Positions 38,739-48,200 are shown, counted from the stretch's first letter. The stretch is 64,000 nt of DNA from Ditibartonella choladocola (GCF_002007565.1 NZ_CP015625.1:2537001-2601000); one strand, 5' to 3'. The notes: a model not told the origin generated them from the sequence alone. Translations and numbers: made by a program.

Positions 38739-39208
38739 ATGGAAGAAAAAATAGTGAAATTGACCGCATTGATAATCGTATTATTGATGCGCTTGTTGAA
38801 AACGGCCGTATATCTATTACCGAACTTTCCGAGAAAGTCGGCCTATCCAAAACGCCTTGCCAATTGCGTTTGAAAAGGCTTGTCAATGAAGGCTATATCA
38901 CCGGCTTTCGTGCCGTTCTTAACCCTGCAAAAATGGGACTTGAACATATTGCTTTTGCGGAAGTGAAACTTTCCGACACAAGAGAAGAAGCTTTGCGGGC
39001 TTTCAACGCCGCCGTTAAAAAAATACGGGAAGTGGAAGAATGTCACATGATTGCAAGCTCGTTCGACTATCTTTTGAAAGTGCGAACCAGCGACATCAAG
39101 CGTTACCGTATTGTTCTTGGCGAAAAAATTTCGACCTTGCCCTATGTGGCAAGTACATCCACCTTCGTCGTTATGGAAAATGTGGTTGATGCCGGTTTCA
39201 GACGCTGA
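38739..39208 (+). pseudogene. putR: Lrp/AsnC-family regulator PutR, frameshifted in an A-run
   Basis: An Lrp-type regulator divergent from putA, its usual activator. The protein-like frame reads DRIDNRIIDALVENGRIS, then the helix-turn-helix ELSEKVGLSKTPCQLRLKRL and the RAM effector domain to 39208. That frame has no ATG, GTG or TTG before the helix-turn-helix; upstream it is open only to a TAG at 38711. The natural ATG at 38739 starts in a different frame and runs MEEKIVKLTAL to a stop. One extra A in the run of six A bases (38746-38751) would join them as MEEKNSEIDRIDNR, a normal N-terminus. So this is a one-base deletion, a slippage-controlled gene, or a homopolymer sequencing error. A start at TTG 38864 would lose most of the DNA-binding domain. 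Confidence 0.75.
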
Positions 39209-39302
39209 ATGATAAGCCGGAAACCTCCGGCACCTGCCCTGTATCTATCAGGTCGGCCAACGGGCTTTGAGGGCAAAAAGCCGGTTGGTCGTCAACAAGC
39301 CG

Positions 39303-39346
39303 CAACAAACACATTTTTCAATCACAACAAACACATTTTTCAATCA
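39303..39346. repeat. Two-copy 22-base tandem repeat at the proP stop
   Basis: CAACAAACACATTTTTCAAT-CA occurs twice in perfect tandem (39303-39324 and 39325-39346). The second copy includes the proP stop codon, suggesting a recent slippage duplication. Confidence 0.8.
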
Positions 39347-40834
39347 ATTGAGTTTCGGGTGTTGATCGACAAGATTTTGTCTCTGTTCCTCAAGGTCGGA
39401 GATTTTGTTTTCAATCTCGTTGACCTGATCTTCGATATAATCGAAATGTTCCTGCAAAACTTCTTTTGCTTCGGTTTTGGATGAAGCAACCGGCGTTGCG
39501 TCTTTTAACGGGCGATTGGCCGTTTCGGGCATTTTGACTGCTGCAATAAAGCCGAAAACCGCAACCACCATAAGATAATAGGCCGGCATATAAAGAGATT
39601 GTAAAGTTTCAACAAGCCAGGCTGCAATGGGAGGCGTAAGACCGGCAATCAACACCGCAATATTAAAGCAGATTGCAAGCGTTCTGAAGCGTACATCTGT
39701 CGGGAAAAGTGCCGGAAGGATAGAAGCCATAACACCAATGAAACAGCAAAGAAGAACCGCAAGAATGGCAATTCCCCCTGCAATCATAAACACATTGTGA
39801 TGCATAACCATATAAAAAGCGGGAATTGCAAGAAAGAATTGACCGACAGAACCTATAAACAGAAACGGTTTGCGACCGATTTTATCGCTTAAAAAACCGA
39901 CAAGCGGTTGCACCAGAAGCATGAAAGCCATAACAACAATGATAATAAGAACACCATGGTCATAGCTGTAACCGAGATTGACGGATAAAAAGTTCGGCAT
40001 ATAGGTGAGCAACATATAATAGGTCGAGTTCACCGCAACCACCAAAAGACAACTGATAACAATGCCGTTGAGGTTTTCCTTGATGATCGTACCGACAGAT
40101 GTTGTCTCGACTTTTTCCTGTTCTTCTGCCTCGATCGAATTGTTATTTTGGGCTTCATAAGTGGGCGATTCATCCAATGATTTTCTCAAAAAAAGGCCGA
40201 TTAACCCCAGCGGCAGTGAAATGAAGAAGGGGATACGCCAACCCCAATCGCCCATTGCATCCTGCCCGATCACAAGAGAAATCGTCGACACCACCAGAGC
40301 CCCGACGAGAAAACCGGCAATGGAACCGAAATCGAGCCAGCTTGCCATAAAGCCGCGTTTTCTATCCGGTGAATATTCGCTGACAAAAACCACCGCACCG
40401 GCATATTCGCCACCAACGGAAAGCCCCTGTATGATTTTAGCGAGAAGCAGCAAAAGCGGGGCAAATACCCCGATTGTCGCGTAAGAGGGAATGAGGCCGA
40501 TGGCAAATGTGCTTGCCGACATCAAAATGATTGTAAAAGAGAGAATGTTTTTGCGACCGTATTTATCGCCAAGATAACCGAAAATGGCGCCGCCCATCGG
40601 CCGGAACAGAAAAGGAATGGAAAAGGTTGCAAGCGAGGCAATCAATTGAACCGATTGGGGAGCGGAAGCAAAAAACGTGTGTCCGATAATGACTGCCAGA
40701 AAACCGTAGACACTAAAATCGAACCATTCAATGGCATTTCCGAGACCTGCTGCACAGATAACTTTTCGCAGTTCCTTGTTTCCGACAATGGGAATATCTT
40801 TGACAGTGAGTGGTTGTAGTGTCGTTTCTGACAT
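39344..40834 (-). CDS. proP: MFS proline/betaine symporter, ProP-like
   Basis: A 496-residue major facilitator with about 12 membrane segments and the metabolite:H+ symporter signatures GNAIEWFDFSVYGFLAVIIG, FGYLGDKYGRKN, GLSVGGEYAGAVVFVSEYSPDRKRGF and WRIPFFISLPLGLIGLFLR. The C-terminal 45 residues (LQEHFDYIEDQVNEIENKI...) have heptad spacing, as in the coiled-coil tail through which E. coli ProP tunes its osmotic response. Its place beside putA and putR supports proline as a substrate. Related alpha-ketoglutarate or citrate carriers share the fold, so substrate is inferred. Confidence 0.82.
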   Translation of the reverse strand: MSETTLQPLTVKDIPIVGNKELRKVICAAGLGNAIEWFDFSVYGFLAVIIGHTFFASAPQSVQLIASLATFSIPFLFRPMGGAIFGYLGDKYGRKNILSFTIILMSASTFAIGLIPSYATIGVFAPLLLLLAKIIQGLSVGGEYAGAVVFVSEYSPDRKRGFMASWLDFGSIAGFLVGALVVSTISLVIGQDAMGDWGWRIPFFISLPLGLIGLFLRKSLDESPTYEAQNNNSIEAEEQEKVETTSVGTIIKENLNGIVISCLLVVAVNSTYYMLLTYMPNFLSVNLGYSYDHGVLIIIVVMAFMLLVQPLVGFLSDKIGRKPFLFIGSVGQFFLAIPAFYMVMHHNVFMIAGGIAILAVLLCCFIGVMASILPALFPTDVRFRTLAICFNIAVLIAGLTPPIAAWLVETLQSLYMPAYYLMVVAVFGFIAAVKMPETANRPLKDATPVASSKTEAKEVLQEHFDYIEDQVNEIENKISDLEEQRQNLVDQHPKLN

Positions 40835-41328
40835 ATGTTCTTCCTTCTTCCTGATATGTCTTTTTTAAAGCCCGCATTTTTTCTGCGCGCAAAACATATC
40901 TCTTCATCAATAAGCGTGCGAATGACGCGCAAATGAAGACCGTTGCATTACCAAATCTCACGATGTTGAGGTTTGCCCTTTTCCCGAATAAAAACAAACA
41001 GATTCGCTTCAATCAAATCTTCCGTCAAACAAAACTGAAAATTTGATAAAGGGCTAAAGACGATTGGATAATTGCCCACAACAACGATAAAGTTTATCGT
41101 AAAAATTAGGGTCGGATCAATAACCGTCAACCAAAATCACATATATGAGGGGTATAGTATAATAACATAAATTAAAAATAACAACCCGACCGCTTAAGAA
41201 GGAACTTTTGATGTGGATATATCCTTTCAACTGTGAGATGTGGAAAAGCATATTCCGTCTGTTATCATCTTATAATTAAGAATTCTGCTTTATAATTCGG
41301 CCCGAATGAAATTGACGATGACCAAGCC
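40835..41328. other. Intergenic region between proP and the 204-residue protein gene
   Basis: About 490 bases holding divergent promoters. Short frames on the minus strand (for example 40728-41012) overlap proP out of frame and are not accepted. The segment 41140-41200 is very AT-rich and could hold a plus-strand promoter; no sharp consensus is seen. Confidence 0.45.
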
Positions 41329-41943
41329 ATGGAAGAACTGATCTATATATTGCCATTTGACCTGCACGGTATCGAGATCGTCGTTACGATACTCATAATC
41401 GCGTTGGTATTGTTCTCTATCGTCATGAGGCTCCTGAAAGTACCACAGAAACTCATGGTGATTGCCACCGGTGCTCTTGCAATGAGTGCCTATATGGCTT
41501 TCCAGACCGAAGGGCCAAGCCCGATCCAGCCATTAATCAACCTTGCCCAACGCCAAAAACAGCTTGATCGGCAATTCAAACACAGCGTGCTGAAGTTCGA
41601 CGTTGTAACCTTGACCCATGTTAAAGTGCGCGCGCATTCGCTTACGCTGACTTTGAAAACGAACGAGCCTCTTGCCGAAGGTTCCACAAAAGACGATCTT
41701 GAGGCCTATGCCAACAGTTATCTCAATAAAAATCTCGGCCAATATTGCCGAATTCTCAAGGCCGAACAGGCGCTTCCCTACCGTAAAACCAATCAACGAT
41801 ATTTTGATTTGACGATCAATTCCTATTACGTCAAATTTATCGACGCAAACCGAACTGCAAATATGGAAATTCCCGTATCAAGTTGTGAGAACAGGACAAT
41901 AACAAGCCCGACAACCGGAACAGGCCCGACAACCGGAAAATAG
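41329..41943 (+). CDS. Unknown two-helix membrane protein
   Basis: A 204-residue protein not recognised by family. Two hydrophobic segments lie near the N-terminus (about residues 16-36 and 43-60, IEIVVTILIIALVLFSIVM and LMVIATGALAMSAYMAF), then a soluble region of about 135 residues with mixed alpha/beta character and two Cys (QYCRIL, SSCENR), and a repetitive Thr/Pro/Gly tail (TSPTTGTGPTTGK). The soluble part probably faces the periplasm, where the Cys pair could form a disulfide. Start support is weak. No neighbouring gene is close enough to suggest an operon. Confidence 0.6.
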   Translation: MEELIYILPFDLHGIEIVVTILIIALVLFSIVMRLLKVPQKLMVIATGALAMSAYMAFQTEGPSPIQPLINLAQRQKQLDRQFKHSVLKFDVVTLTHVKVRAHSLTLTLKTNEPLAEGSTKDDLEAYANSYLNKNLGQYCRILKAEQALPYRKTNQRYFDLTINSYYVKFIDANRTANMEIPVSSCENRTITSPTTGTGPTTGK

Positions 41944-42271
41944 ATCTTGCCAAAAACCGGAAATTGAAAATCCGGAAATTGCAGGCATGGATTTTATGAA
42001 ACCGGATTTCAGGACGTTAAGGTTTAAACAAGCGCATTTTTTGGACTTGTCCGGTTTTGTGCTTGTCTGACACCGATAATTCTGAAAAATTGGGTTTCCT
42101 ACAAACCGGCTTGATTTTTCAAAAACCGGAATTTTCAAAAAGCCGGTTTGTTCGCACATACCGGAATGGCATATTTTTAACATAAAAGTTTTGCCGACAT
42201 CAGCGTCTTATCGCTTTGGATAGAGGTGAAACGGATATAAACGAGTTGGCGAGGACTTGAAGGGATAAACT
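41944..42271. other. Intergenic region rich in CCGGNAATT-like words
   Basis: About 330 bases with many short AAACCGG, CCGGAAATT and GCCGGTTTG words in both orientations but no clean repeat unit, gene or terminator. Confidence 0.4.
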
Positions 42272-43702
42272 ATGTTGGATAAACGCAAATTCTATATAAA
42301 TGGTGCATGGGTGGAACCGGTTGAAGCACGCGATTTGGAGGTCATTGATCCTTCAACCGAAGAAGTTTGTGCTGTCATCAGCAATGGCACCGAAAAGGAT
42401 GCCGATCGGGCCGTCGAAGCAGCAAAAGCAGCCTTTGAAGGGTGGAAACACACCGACCCGCAAAAACGTTTGACTTTTGTCGAAAAGATATTGGCCATCT
42501 ATAACCAGCGCAAAGGCGAGATGGCAAAGGCAATTTCGACCGAAATGGGTGCGCCTATCGATATGGCTATTGAACAGCAGGTCGGTGCAGGCGGTCGCCA
42601 TATTGAAACATTTATCGACAGTTTTTTACATTTTTCATTCCAGTCCGAACTTGTCAAAGGTCATAAGGATAGTGCTTTACAATATGAGCCTATCGGCGTC
42701 GTCGGTCTCATTACGCCATGGAACTGGCCAATGAACCAGATTACTTTGAAGGTCATTCCGGCATTGCTTGCCGGTTGTACCATGGTTTTGAAACCGTCGG
42801 AAATTGCACCTCTTTCCGCTTTGCTTTTTGCCGACATCATCGATCAGGCAGGGGTTCCGAAGGGTGTGTTCAATCTTGTCAACGGCGATGGTGCGGGTGT
42901 CGGTACACGTCTTTCCGGCCATCCTGACATTGCAATGATAAGCTTTACCGGCTCTACCCGCGCAGGCAAGGCAATTTCCAAAAATGCCGCCGACACATTG
43001 AAACGTGTGGGGCTGGAGCTTGGGGGCAAGGGCGCCAATCTGGTTTTTGCCGATGCCCGTGAAAATGCTGTCAAATGGAGTGTTTTAAGGTGTTTCAATA
43101 ATAGCGGCCAGAGCTGCAATGCACCGACCCGTATGTTTGTCGAGCGTTCGATTTATGAAAAAGCCAAAAAAACGGCGAAAGAAGTAGCAAATAATGTCAA
43201 ACTTGCTGTGGCAAGCGAACACGGTAACCATCTGGGACCGGTTGTATCCAAAGCCCAGTTTGAAAAAATCCAGGGCCTTATCCAATCGGGTATCGACGAA
43301 GGTGCAACACTTCTTGCTGGCGGAACGGGTTTGCCCGAAGGCATCAATCACGGCTATTTTGTTCGCCCGACTGTTTTTGCCGATGTCACACCGAATATGA
43401 GAATTTTCCGCGAGGAAATTTTCGGGCCGGTTCTGTCGATGATTCCTTTTGACAGCGAAGAAGAAGCCATAGCGATGGCCAATGATACAGATTATGGCCT
43501 GACCAACTATGTCCAATCCGAAGACAAGGAAAGATGCCACCGCGTTGCCACAGCATTGCGTTCCGGCATGGTTGAAGTCAACGGTTTGACCTTGCCGAAG
43601 GGAAGCTATTTCGGCGGTGTCAAATATTCCGGCCATGCCCGCGAAGGTGGCATTTGGGGAATTACAGAATTTCTTGATACCAAAGCCATCTCGGAATGGT
43701 AA
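42272..43702 (+). CDS. NAD(P)-dependent aldehyde dehydrogenase
   Basis: A 476-residue aldehyde dehydrogenase superfamily enzyme. Visible: Rossmann region GLITPWNWPMNQITLKVIPALLAG, cofactor site FTGSTRAGKAISKNAADT, the general-base Glu in LELGGKGANLVF and the nucleophile Cys in NNSGQSCNAPTRMFV, then EEIFGPVLSMIPFDSEEEA. It turns an aldehyde into the carboxylic acid; substrate cannot be assigned from sequence, though amine-derived aldehydes (for example from the putrescine route at 22 kb) are possible. An AAGGGAT ribosome site precedes the ATG. Single gene. Confidence 0.9.
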   Translation: MLDKRKFYINGAWVEPVEARDLEVIDPSTEEVCAVISNGTEKDADRAVEAAKAAFEGWKHTDPQKRLTFVEKILAIYNQRKGEMAKAISTEMGAPIDMAIEQQVGAGGRHIETFIDSFLHFSFQSELVKGHKDSALQYEPIGVVGLITPWNWPMNQITLKVIPALLAGCTMVLKPSEIAPLSALLFADIIDQAGVPKGVFNLVNGDGAGVGTRLSGHPDIAMISFTGSTRAGKAISKNAADTLKRVGLELGGKGANLVFADARENAVKWSVLRCFNNSGQSCNAPTRMFVERSIYEKAKKTAKEVANNVKLAVASEHGNHLGPVVSKAQFEKIQGLIQSGIDEGATLLAGGTGLPEGINHGYFVRPTVFADVTPNMRIFREEIFGPVLSMIPFDSEEEAIAMANDTDYGLTNYVQSEDKERCHRVATALRSGMVEVNGLTLPKGSYFGGVKYSGHAREGGIWGITEFLDTKAISEW

Positions 43703-43788
43703 AATAAAGTGACTGTTTCCGGCAAGAAGGAGATGACTTTTTGCCGGAAATGCAAATTTACGACTTTCGCATATGAGCAGGATAAAAT

Positions 43789-44787
43789 TTGATCAGACTG
43801 GTAAGTGATGACTCGGCCGAAGGCCAACGTGTCGACCAATGGCTGGCAAAAAAATGTCAGGAAATGTCGCGTTCGCGTCTTCAGGCACTCATTCGCGAAG
43901 GACAATTGAAAATTAATCGGATTCCGGTTCTGGAGCCGAAAACCAGATTGAAAAATGGCGATTCAATCGAGTTTTCTTTGCCGGAACCGGTGGCTGCGCG
44001 CCCACAAGGTGAAGCAATAGATCTTGATATTCTTTATGAGGATGACGATCTTATAGTTATCGACAAGCCTGTAGGCCTTGTTGTCCATCCCGGCAACGGG
44101 AACGAGACGGGAACAATGGTCAATGCTCTCATTCACCATTGCGGCTCTTCGCTTTCGGGTATTGGTGGCGTAAAACGCCCCGGAATTGTTCACCGGCTGG
44201 ACAAGGATACGAGCGGGGTCATGGTGGTCGCCAAAAATGACCATGCCCATAATATGCTGAGCCGCCAATTTGCCGACCATGGCCGACAGGGTGCGCTTGA
44301 GCGGAGCTATCAGGCTGTCGTTTGGGGTGCTTTCGAGCGACAAACCGGCGTGGTTGACACCTATCTTGGACGTTCATCGCGCGATCGCACGAAAAGAGCT
44401 GTTGTCTCGCCAACACAGATGGATGCCCGCCATGCAATTACGCATTATCGGGTCATAGAAACATTCGGGGGCAACAATGAAAAAGAAGCGATTGCAAGTC
44501 TGATCGAATGCCGTTTGGAAACAGGCCGCACACACCAGATCCGTGTACATATGGCTCATATCGGCCACCCTTTGGTCGGCGATCAGGTTTATGGCGGTGC
44601 TTTCAAAACCAAAGCCAACATATTACCCGAAGAATTGAAAGCAATTGTCAGCACTTTCCCGCGACAGGCTCTTCATGCCGCGACACTTGCCTTTGAACAT
44701 CCATCCAGCGGGAAAATCATGCGCTTTACGAGTGGCCTGCCAACTGATATGCTCGACCTTATCGGGGCATTTCGGAAATTTAGGTGA
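43789..44787 (+). CDS. rluD: 23S rRNA pseudouridine synthase, RluD type
   Basis: A 332-residue RluA-family enzyme with an N-terminal S4 RNA-binding domain (RVDQWLAKKCQEMSRSRLQALIREGQLKINRI) and the catalytic core: DKPVGLVVHPGNGNETGTMVNALIHH, PGIVHRLDKDTSGVMVVAKN with the catalytic Asp, and ECRLETGRTHQIRVHMAHIGHPLVGD. It modifies uridines in helix 69 of 23S rRNA. The start is TTG at 43789 with AGGA six to ten bases upstream; the ATG at 43772 is in another frame and ends early. It lies just upstream of rpoH, a gene order I recall as conserved in rhizobia. Confidence 0.9.
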   Translation: MIRLVSDDSAEGQRVDQWLAKKCQEMSRSRLQALIREGQLKINRIPVLEPKTRLKNGDSIEFSLPEPVAARPQGEAIDLDILYEDDDLIVIDKPVGLVVHPGNGNETGTMVNALIHHCGSSLSGIGGVKRPGIVHRLDKDTSGVMVVAKNDHAHNMLSRQFADHGRQGALERSYQAVVWGAFERQTGVVDTYLGRSSRDRTKRAVVSPTQMDARHAITHYRVIETFGGNNEKEAIASLIECRLETGRTHQIRVHMAHIGHPLVGDQVYGGAFKTKANILPEELKAIVSTFPRQALHAATLAFEHPSSGKIMRFTSGLPTDMLDLIGAFRKFR

Positions 44788-44953
44788 AACTATTCTGGCT
44801 TTGGCGGGTTTGTTTGATGGAACGTCAACCTGACATCTGCTTGTTTCTTAAAAAGGCCATATAGAAGGTGTAATATGCTTGTTACATCCTATTCTAAAAG
44901 GATATTTTTCGTTTTCGCCTATGACGGGAGAACGCGCTAAAGGAGGGTGCTTT

Positions 44954-45883
44954 ATGGCCCAGACAAATTTACCATCAGTTGCCAACGGTGATGGGGGACT
45001 TGCCCGGTATCTGGAAGAGATACGCCGGTTTCCTATGCTGGAGCCGCAGGAAGAATATATGCTTGCAAAGCGCTATCGCGAGCATAACGACCCGAAGGCA
45101 GCACATAAACTTGTTACCAGTCATTTAAGACTCGTTGCGAAAATTGCAATGGGTTATCGTGGTTACGGGTTACCGATCGGCGAGGTTATTTCCGAGGGGA
45201 ATGTCGGCCTGATGCAGGCTGTCAAACGTTTCGAGCCGGAACGCGGTTTCAGACTTGCCACTTATGCTATGTGGTGGATCAAGGCTTCCATTCAGGAATA
45301 TGTTTTACGCTCGTGGAGCCTTGTTAAAATGGGCACCACCGCCAATCAGAAGCGGCTGTTTTTCAATTTAAGAAAAGTCAAAAGCAAAATTCAGGCTCTG
45401 GACGATGGAGACCTCAATCCTGAACAAGTGAAAGAAATTGCAACCCGCCTCAATGTCAGCGAGGATGATGTCATCTCGATGAACCGTCGTCTGTCGGGCG
45501 ACACATCGTTGAATGCACCGATCCGTGCCAGCGAAGGTGAAAGCGGAGAATGGCAGGATTGGCTGGTTGATGATTCAAGAAGCCAGGAACAGCTATTGAT
45601 CGAAGAGGACGAGCTTGAAAATCGCCGTGCCATGTTGGAAAAGGCTATGGATAGCCTGAACGATCGTGAAAAAAAGATTTTTAAAGCCCGCCGTCTGTCC
45701 GATGATCCTGTCACTCTGGAAGAGCTTTCGACCGAGTTCGGAATTAGCCGTGAGCGTGTTCGTCAAATTGAAGTGCGTGCTTTTGAAAAAGTGCAAAACG
45801 CAGTCAAAGCAGAAGCTATTGCCCAAAAACATGCGCTTTTACCGACCACACAAAAGAAAATTGCATCGGCAACTGCGAAGTAA
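44954..45883 (+). CDS. rpoH: RNA polymerase sigma factor RpoH (sigma-32)
   Basis: A 309-residue heat-shock sigma factor. I start at MAQTNLPSVANGDGGLARYLEE (44954), which has a near-perfect AAAGGAGGGTGC site; the longer frame adds 25 unusual residues. Region 2 (AHKLVTSHLRLVAKIAMGYRGYGLP, YAMWWIKASIQEYVLRSWSLVKMGTT), the RpoH box (NQKRLFFNLRK) and region 4.2 (VTLEELSTEFGISRERVRQIEVRAFEKVQNAV) are all clear. It directs transcription of chaperone and protease genes. A terminator follows about 90 bases downstream. The 166-base gap before it must hold its promoter. Confidence 0.96.
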   Translation: MAQTNLPSVANGDGGLARYLEEIRRFPMLEPQEEYMLAKRYREHNDPKAAHKLVTSHLRLVAKIAMGYRGYGLPIGEVISEGNVGLMQAVKRFEPERGFRLATYAMWWIKASIQEYVLRSWSLVKMGTTANQKRLFFNLRKVKSKIQALDDGDLNPEQVKEIATRLNVSEDDVISMNRRLSGDTSLNAPIRASEGESGEWQDWLVDDSRSQEQLLIEEDELENRRAMLEKAMDSLNDREKKIFKARRLSDDPVTLEELSTEFGISRERVRQIEVRAFEKVQNAVKAEAIAQKHALLPTTQKKIASATAK

Positions 45884-45975
45884 AATGGCTTGAACAGCGT
45901 TTCAAGCTTTTTGATTTCGCTTTTAAAGCAATAAGAATAAAAACGGTAGAATTTCCTCTCGATCCGGCAAATCAA

Positions 45976-46004
45976 AAAGGCTCGCAAGAGCCTTTCTGTT
46001 TTTA
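45976..46004 (+). terminator. Terminator after rpoH
   Basis: AAAGGCTC/GAGCCTTT stem (45976-45983, 45988-45995) with a GCAA tetraloop, followed by CTGTTTTT. Confidence 0.85.
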
Positions 46005-46232
46005 ATGTTCAGCCGTGACGGGAGTGAACCAATCATCGTGAAAGCAACAGCAAAAGATACTATTGCCATTCTTAAAGCTGTAACCGGAATTTTATCGCCC
46101 GCATCCGGTTATTGTCTTTTCTTTGCTTTCTACCAATTGCCGGAAGAGTGAACTGTAAGGTCAATTGTTTGCCGACAGGCCATGAAGAATTGAGCTGGAT
46201 GTCGGGATTAAGAGGAAAACGAATAGAAGATA

Positions 46233-48200
46233 TTATTCGGTATCCTCTTCCCCTCCATCGGTTGCCTCACCGTTATCCGGTGTCTTACCGCTATTTGTTC
46301 CTTCAATATTCAAATTCGATTGATTATCCTGCGACTGACTATCAGGATTACCTTCCCCATTATGACCGGTTTCGCTGTTTTCACCGGAATTGCCCTGTGG
46401 CGCAACTCCACCATTTCCGCCTTCCTCACCTCCCTGATTATCGGTATTTTTAGTGGTAGAATTCTGCTTCTGATCGTAGAGGGTAGGCTTGTTGTTCTGG
46501 TTCAACCAGCTATCGATAACCTGATTGAAAATAGTTTCACCATTTGGTCCTTTGGAAAAAGTCAATTCCGAAATACGGCTGTTTTTGTCGGTAATAACCA
46601 GCCGGATCCACCCCAATTGCTTCATAAGTTGCAAGTTGCGATCCCTGAACGGATTGGCACCACTTAATGCAAAGAGGAAGAAATCATCGTCGATCTTCGC
46701 CTCGACTGTTCCAGTCAACTGTTGTCCGGGAGCCTGTTCGCTATCCTTGAATGTCAATTCATGAACATTGTCGATTGCCTTGCCTTCAAAATCATCGGGG
46801 ACAATAAAAATAGCTTCAATAAGATAGGCAGCAGGTAATGACGGATCCGTATTGCGCCGGATCGTCAACCTTAAAGATAATTTCTCGTCGGGAATTGTAA
46901 CATTGCCGCGCACCGCAAGTTCTTCCGGATTTTGCGCATTGGCTTTGTCCTTGACCAAAGACCATTGAACTGTACCTGTCTCGACTTTTTCGTCCTTCTG
47001 ATAGGTGCGCGCCTGATAGAATGTTGCCTCTCCGGCTTGTTCCTGCTGGTTTGCGGTTCCGGTTGTGCCAGCCGATGTTGACGTGCCTTCGCCCGGTTTG
47101 GCTGCCGCTTTCGCAGGGCCTTCATCAACTTCGCTGCCATCCTCCAGCAATCGCTGTGTGAATTTTTCTTTGGGTTGTTCGCTCACACTGTTTCCGGCAA
47201 CATGTTTTTCCGCTTCATGTGATTTGTCTTTGCCTGAAAGGAAACTCCAGGCTGTCAAAAGAACACCGGCCACCACAATAATGACTGCTGCACTTGACAG
47301 ACCGATCACAATCGCCCGCTTTCGCGCAGCACGACGTTCCGTACGGCGGGCAGCTTGCACAAAAATATCCGAAACAATATCATAATCGCCATTTTGTTGA
47401 TTATTGCCCAAGGCTTTCGCCGATTGTTGTTCTTTTTCGGCTTGTTCTTCCAAAGCCTCTTTTTCAGCCGCAATAATGGCTTCCATGTTGACCGGTTCGG
47501 CATCCGGCACTGTTTTATAGGCGCGATAATTGTCGGGTTGTTGTGCTGCCACAGTGGAAGCGTCTTCCGACCTGCTGTACGCTTCTTCCTGTTTACCCGA
47601 CCCTGACGACGGGATTTCACTATTTCGGGAAACGGCTTCGCCGGAAGCAACGGGTGTTTCCCTATGGCTCACATGTTCTTTATTTTCATTTCTGCTTCCA
47701 TGATGGACTTCTCCTCGTGAAGCATAAAACCGGTTATCAGCCCCCCCGACCGGAATTTCTCTTTCATGATTTGTTAGAGAAGCGGCAGACTGTTCTTCCC
47801 GTTCCGAACGTTCAGGAACCTGCCCATGGACATCATTGCCCGCATTTTCATGCGAAAACGGAAACGGGTGTGCTGACGTTATATTTTTTTCGATTTCCGG
47901 ATTGTTTATTGCCGATTTTGCAAAATCGGTATCAGGTGCCGGCGAATGTTCATCCGGTTTCCTTACCATGATGGTAGAAAGCAATTCCTGTTCAACCGCG
48001 ACATAGTCGGCTTCAACACTTTTGATAGCATAATCAAGTGCTTTCATTTGTGCTTCAGCAACGTTTTGAGGAACATTGGTCTCGGCAAGTTTCCGCTCGA
48101 CCGTTTCACGTGCGCGGGCATAAACCCGCGCCCGCAACTGTGGTGTGGGATTTTCCTGAGCGTCGATCGTCTTTTTCAATAAACCTGCGAAATTCGCCAT
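46233..48200 (-). CDS. Large single-helix membrane protein of unknown function
   Basis: A 655-residue protein. The N-terminal 75 residues form a charged helical region (MANFAGLLKKTIDAQ, LRARVYARARETVERKLAE). Then comes a long low-complexity linker rich in Ser, Glu, His and Asn, a basic stretch (RRTERRAARKRA) and a single membrane segment (AIVIGLSSAAVIIVVAGVLL, about residues 296-318). This is followed by an ordered periplasmic domain of about 190 residues (from ATFYQARTYQKDEKV to LTFSKGPNGETIFNQVIDSW) and a Gly/Asn/Glu-rich acidic tail of about 80 residues. Topology suggests a cytoplasmic N-terminus. I recognise the layout as a conserved hypothetical of this order but no function. Single gene upstream of nothing else on its strand. 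Confidence 0.75.
   Translation of the reverse strand: MANFAGLLKKTIDAQENPTPQLRARVYARARETVERKLAETNVPQNVAEAQMKALDYAIKSVEADYVAVEQELLSTIMVRKPDEHSPAPDTDFAKSAINNPEIEKNITSAHPFPFSHENAGNDVHGQVPERSEREEQSAASLTNHEREIPVGGADNRFYASRGEVHHGSRNENKEHVSHRETPVASGEAVSRNSEIPSSGSGKQEEAYSRSEDASTVAAQQPDNYRAYKTVPDAEPVNMEAIIAAEKEALEEQAEKEQQSAKALGNNQQNGDYDIVSDIFVQAARRTERRAARKRAIVIGLSSAAVIIVVAGVLLTAWSFLSGKDKSHEAEKHVAGNSVSEQPKEKFTQRLLEDGSEVDEGPAKAAAKPGEGTSTSAGTTGTANQQEQAGEATFYQARTYQKDEKVETGTVQWSLVKDKANAQNPEELAVRGNVTIPDEKLSLRLTIRRNTDPSLPAAYLIEAIFIVPDDFEGKAIDNVHELTFKDSEQAPGQQLTGTVEAKIDDDFFLFALSGANPFRDRNLQLMKQLGWIRLVITDKNSRISELTFSKGPNGETIFNQVIDSWLNQNNKPTLYDQKQNSTTKNTDNQGGEEGGNGGVAPQGNSGENSETGHNGEGNPDSQSQDNQSNLNIEGTNSGKTPDNGEATDGGEEDTE

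Noticed and set aside
46038-46151. 37-codon GTG frame after the rpoH terminator
   Set aside because: No ribosome site and no further support; could not be told from chance.
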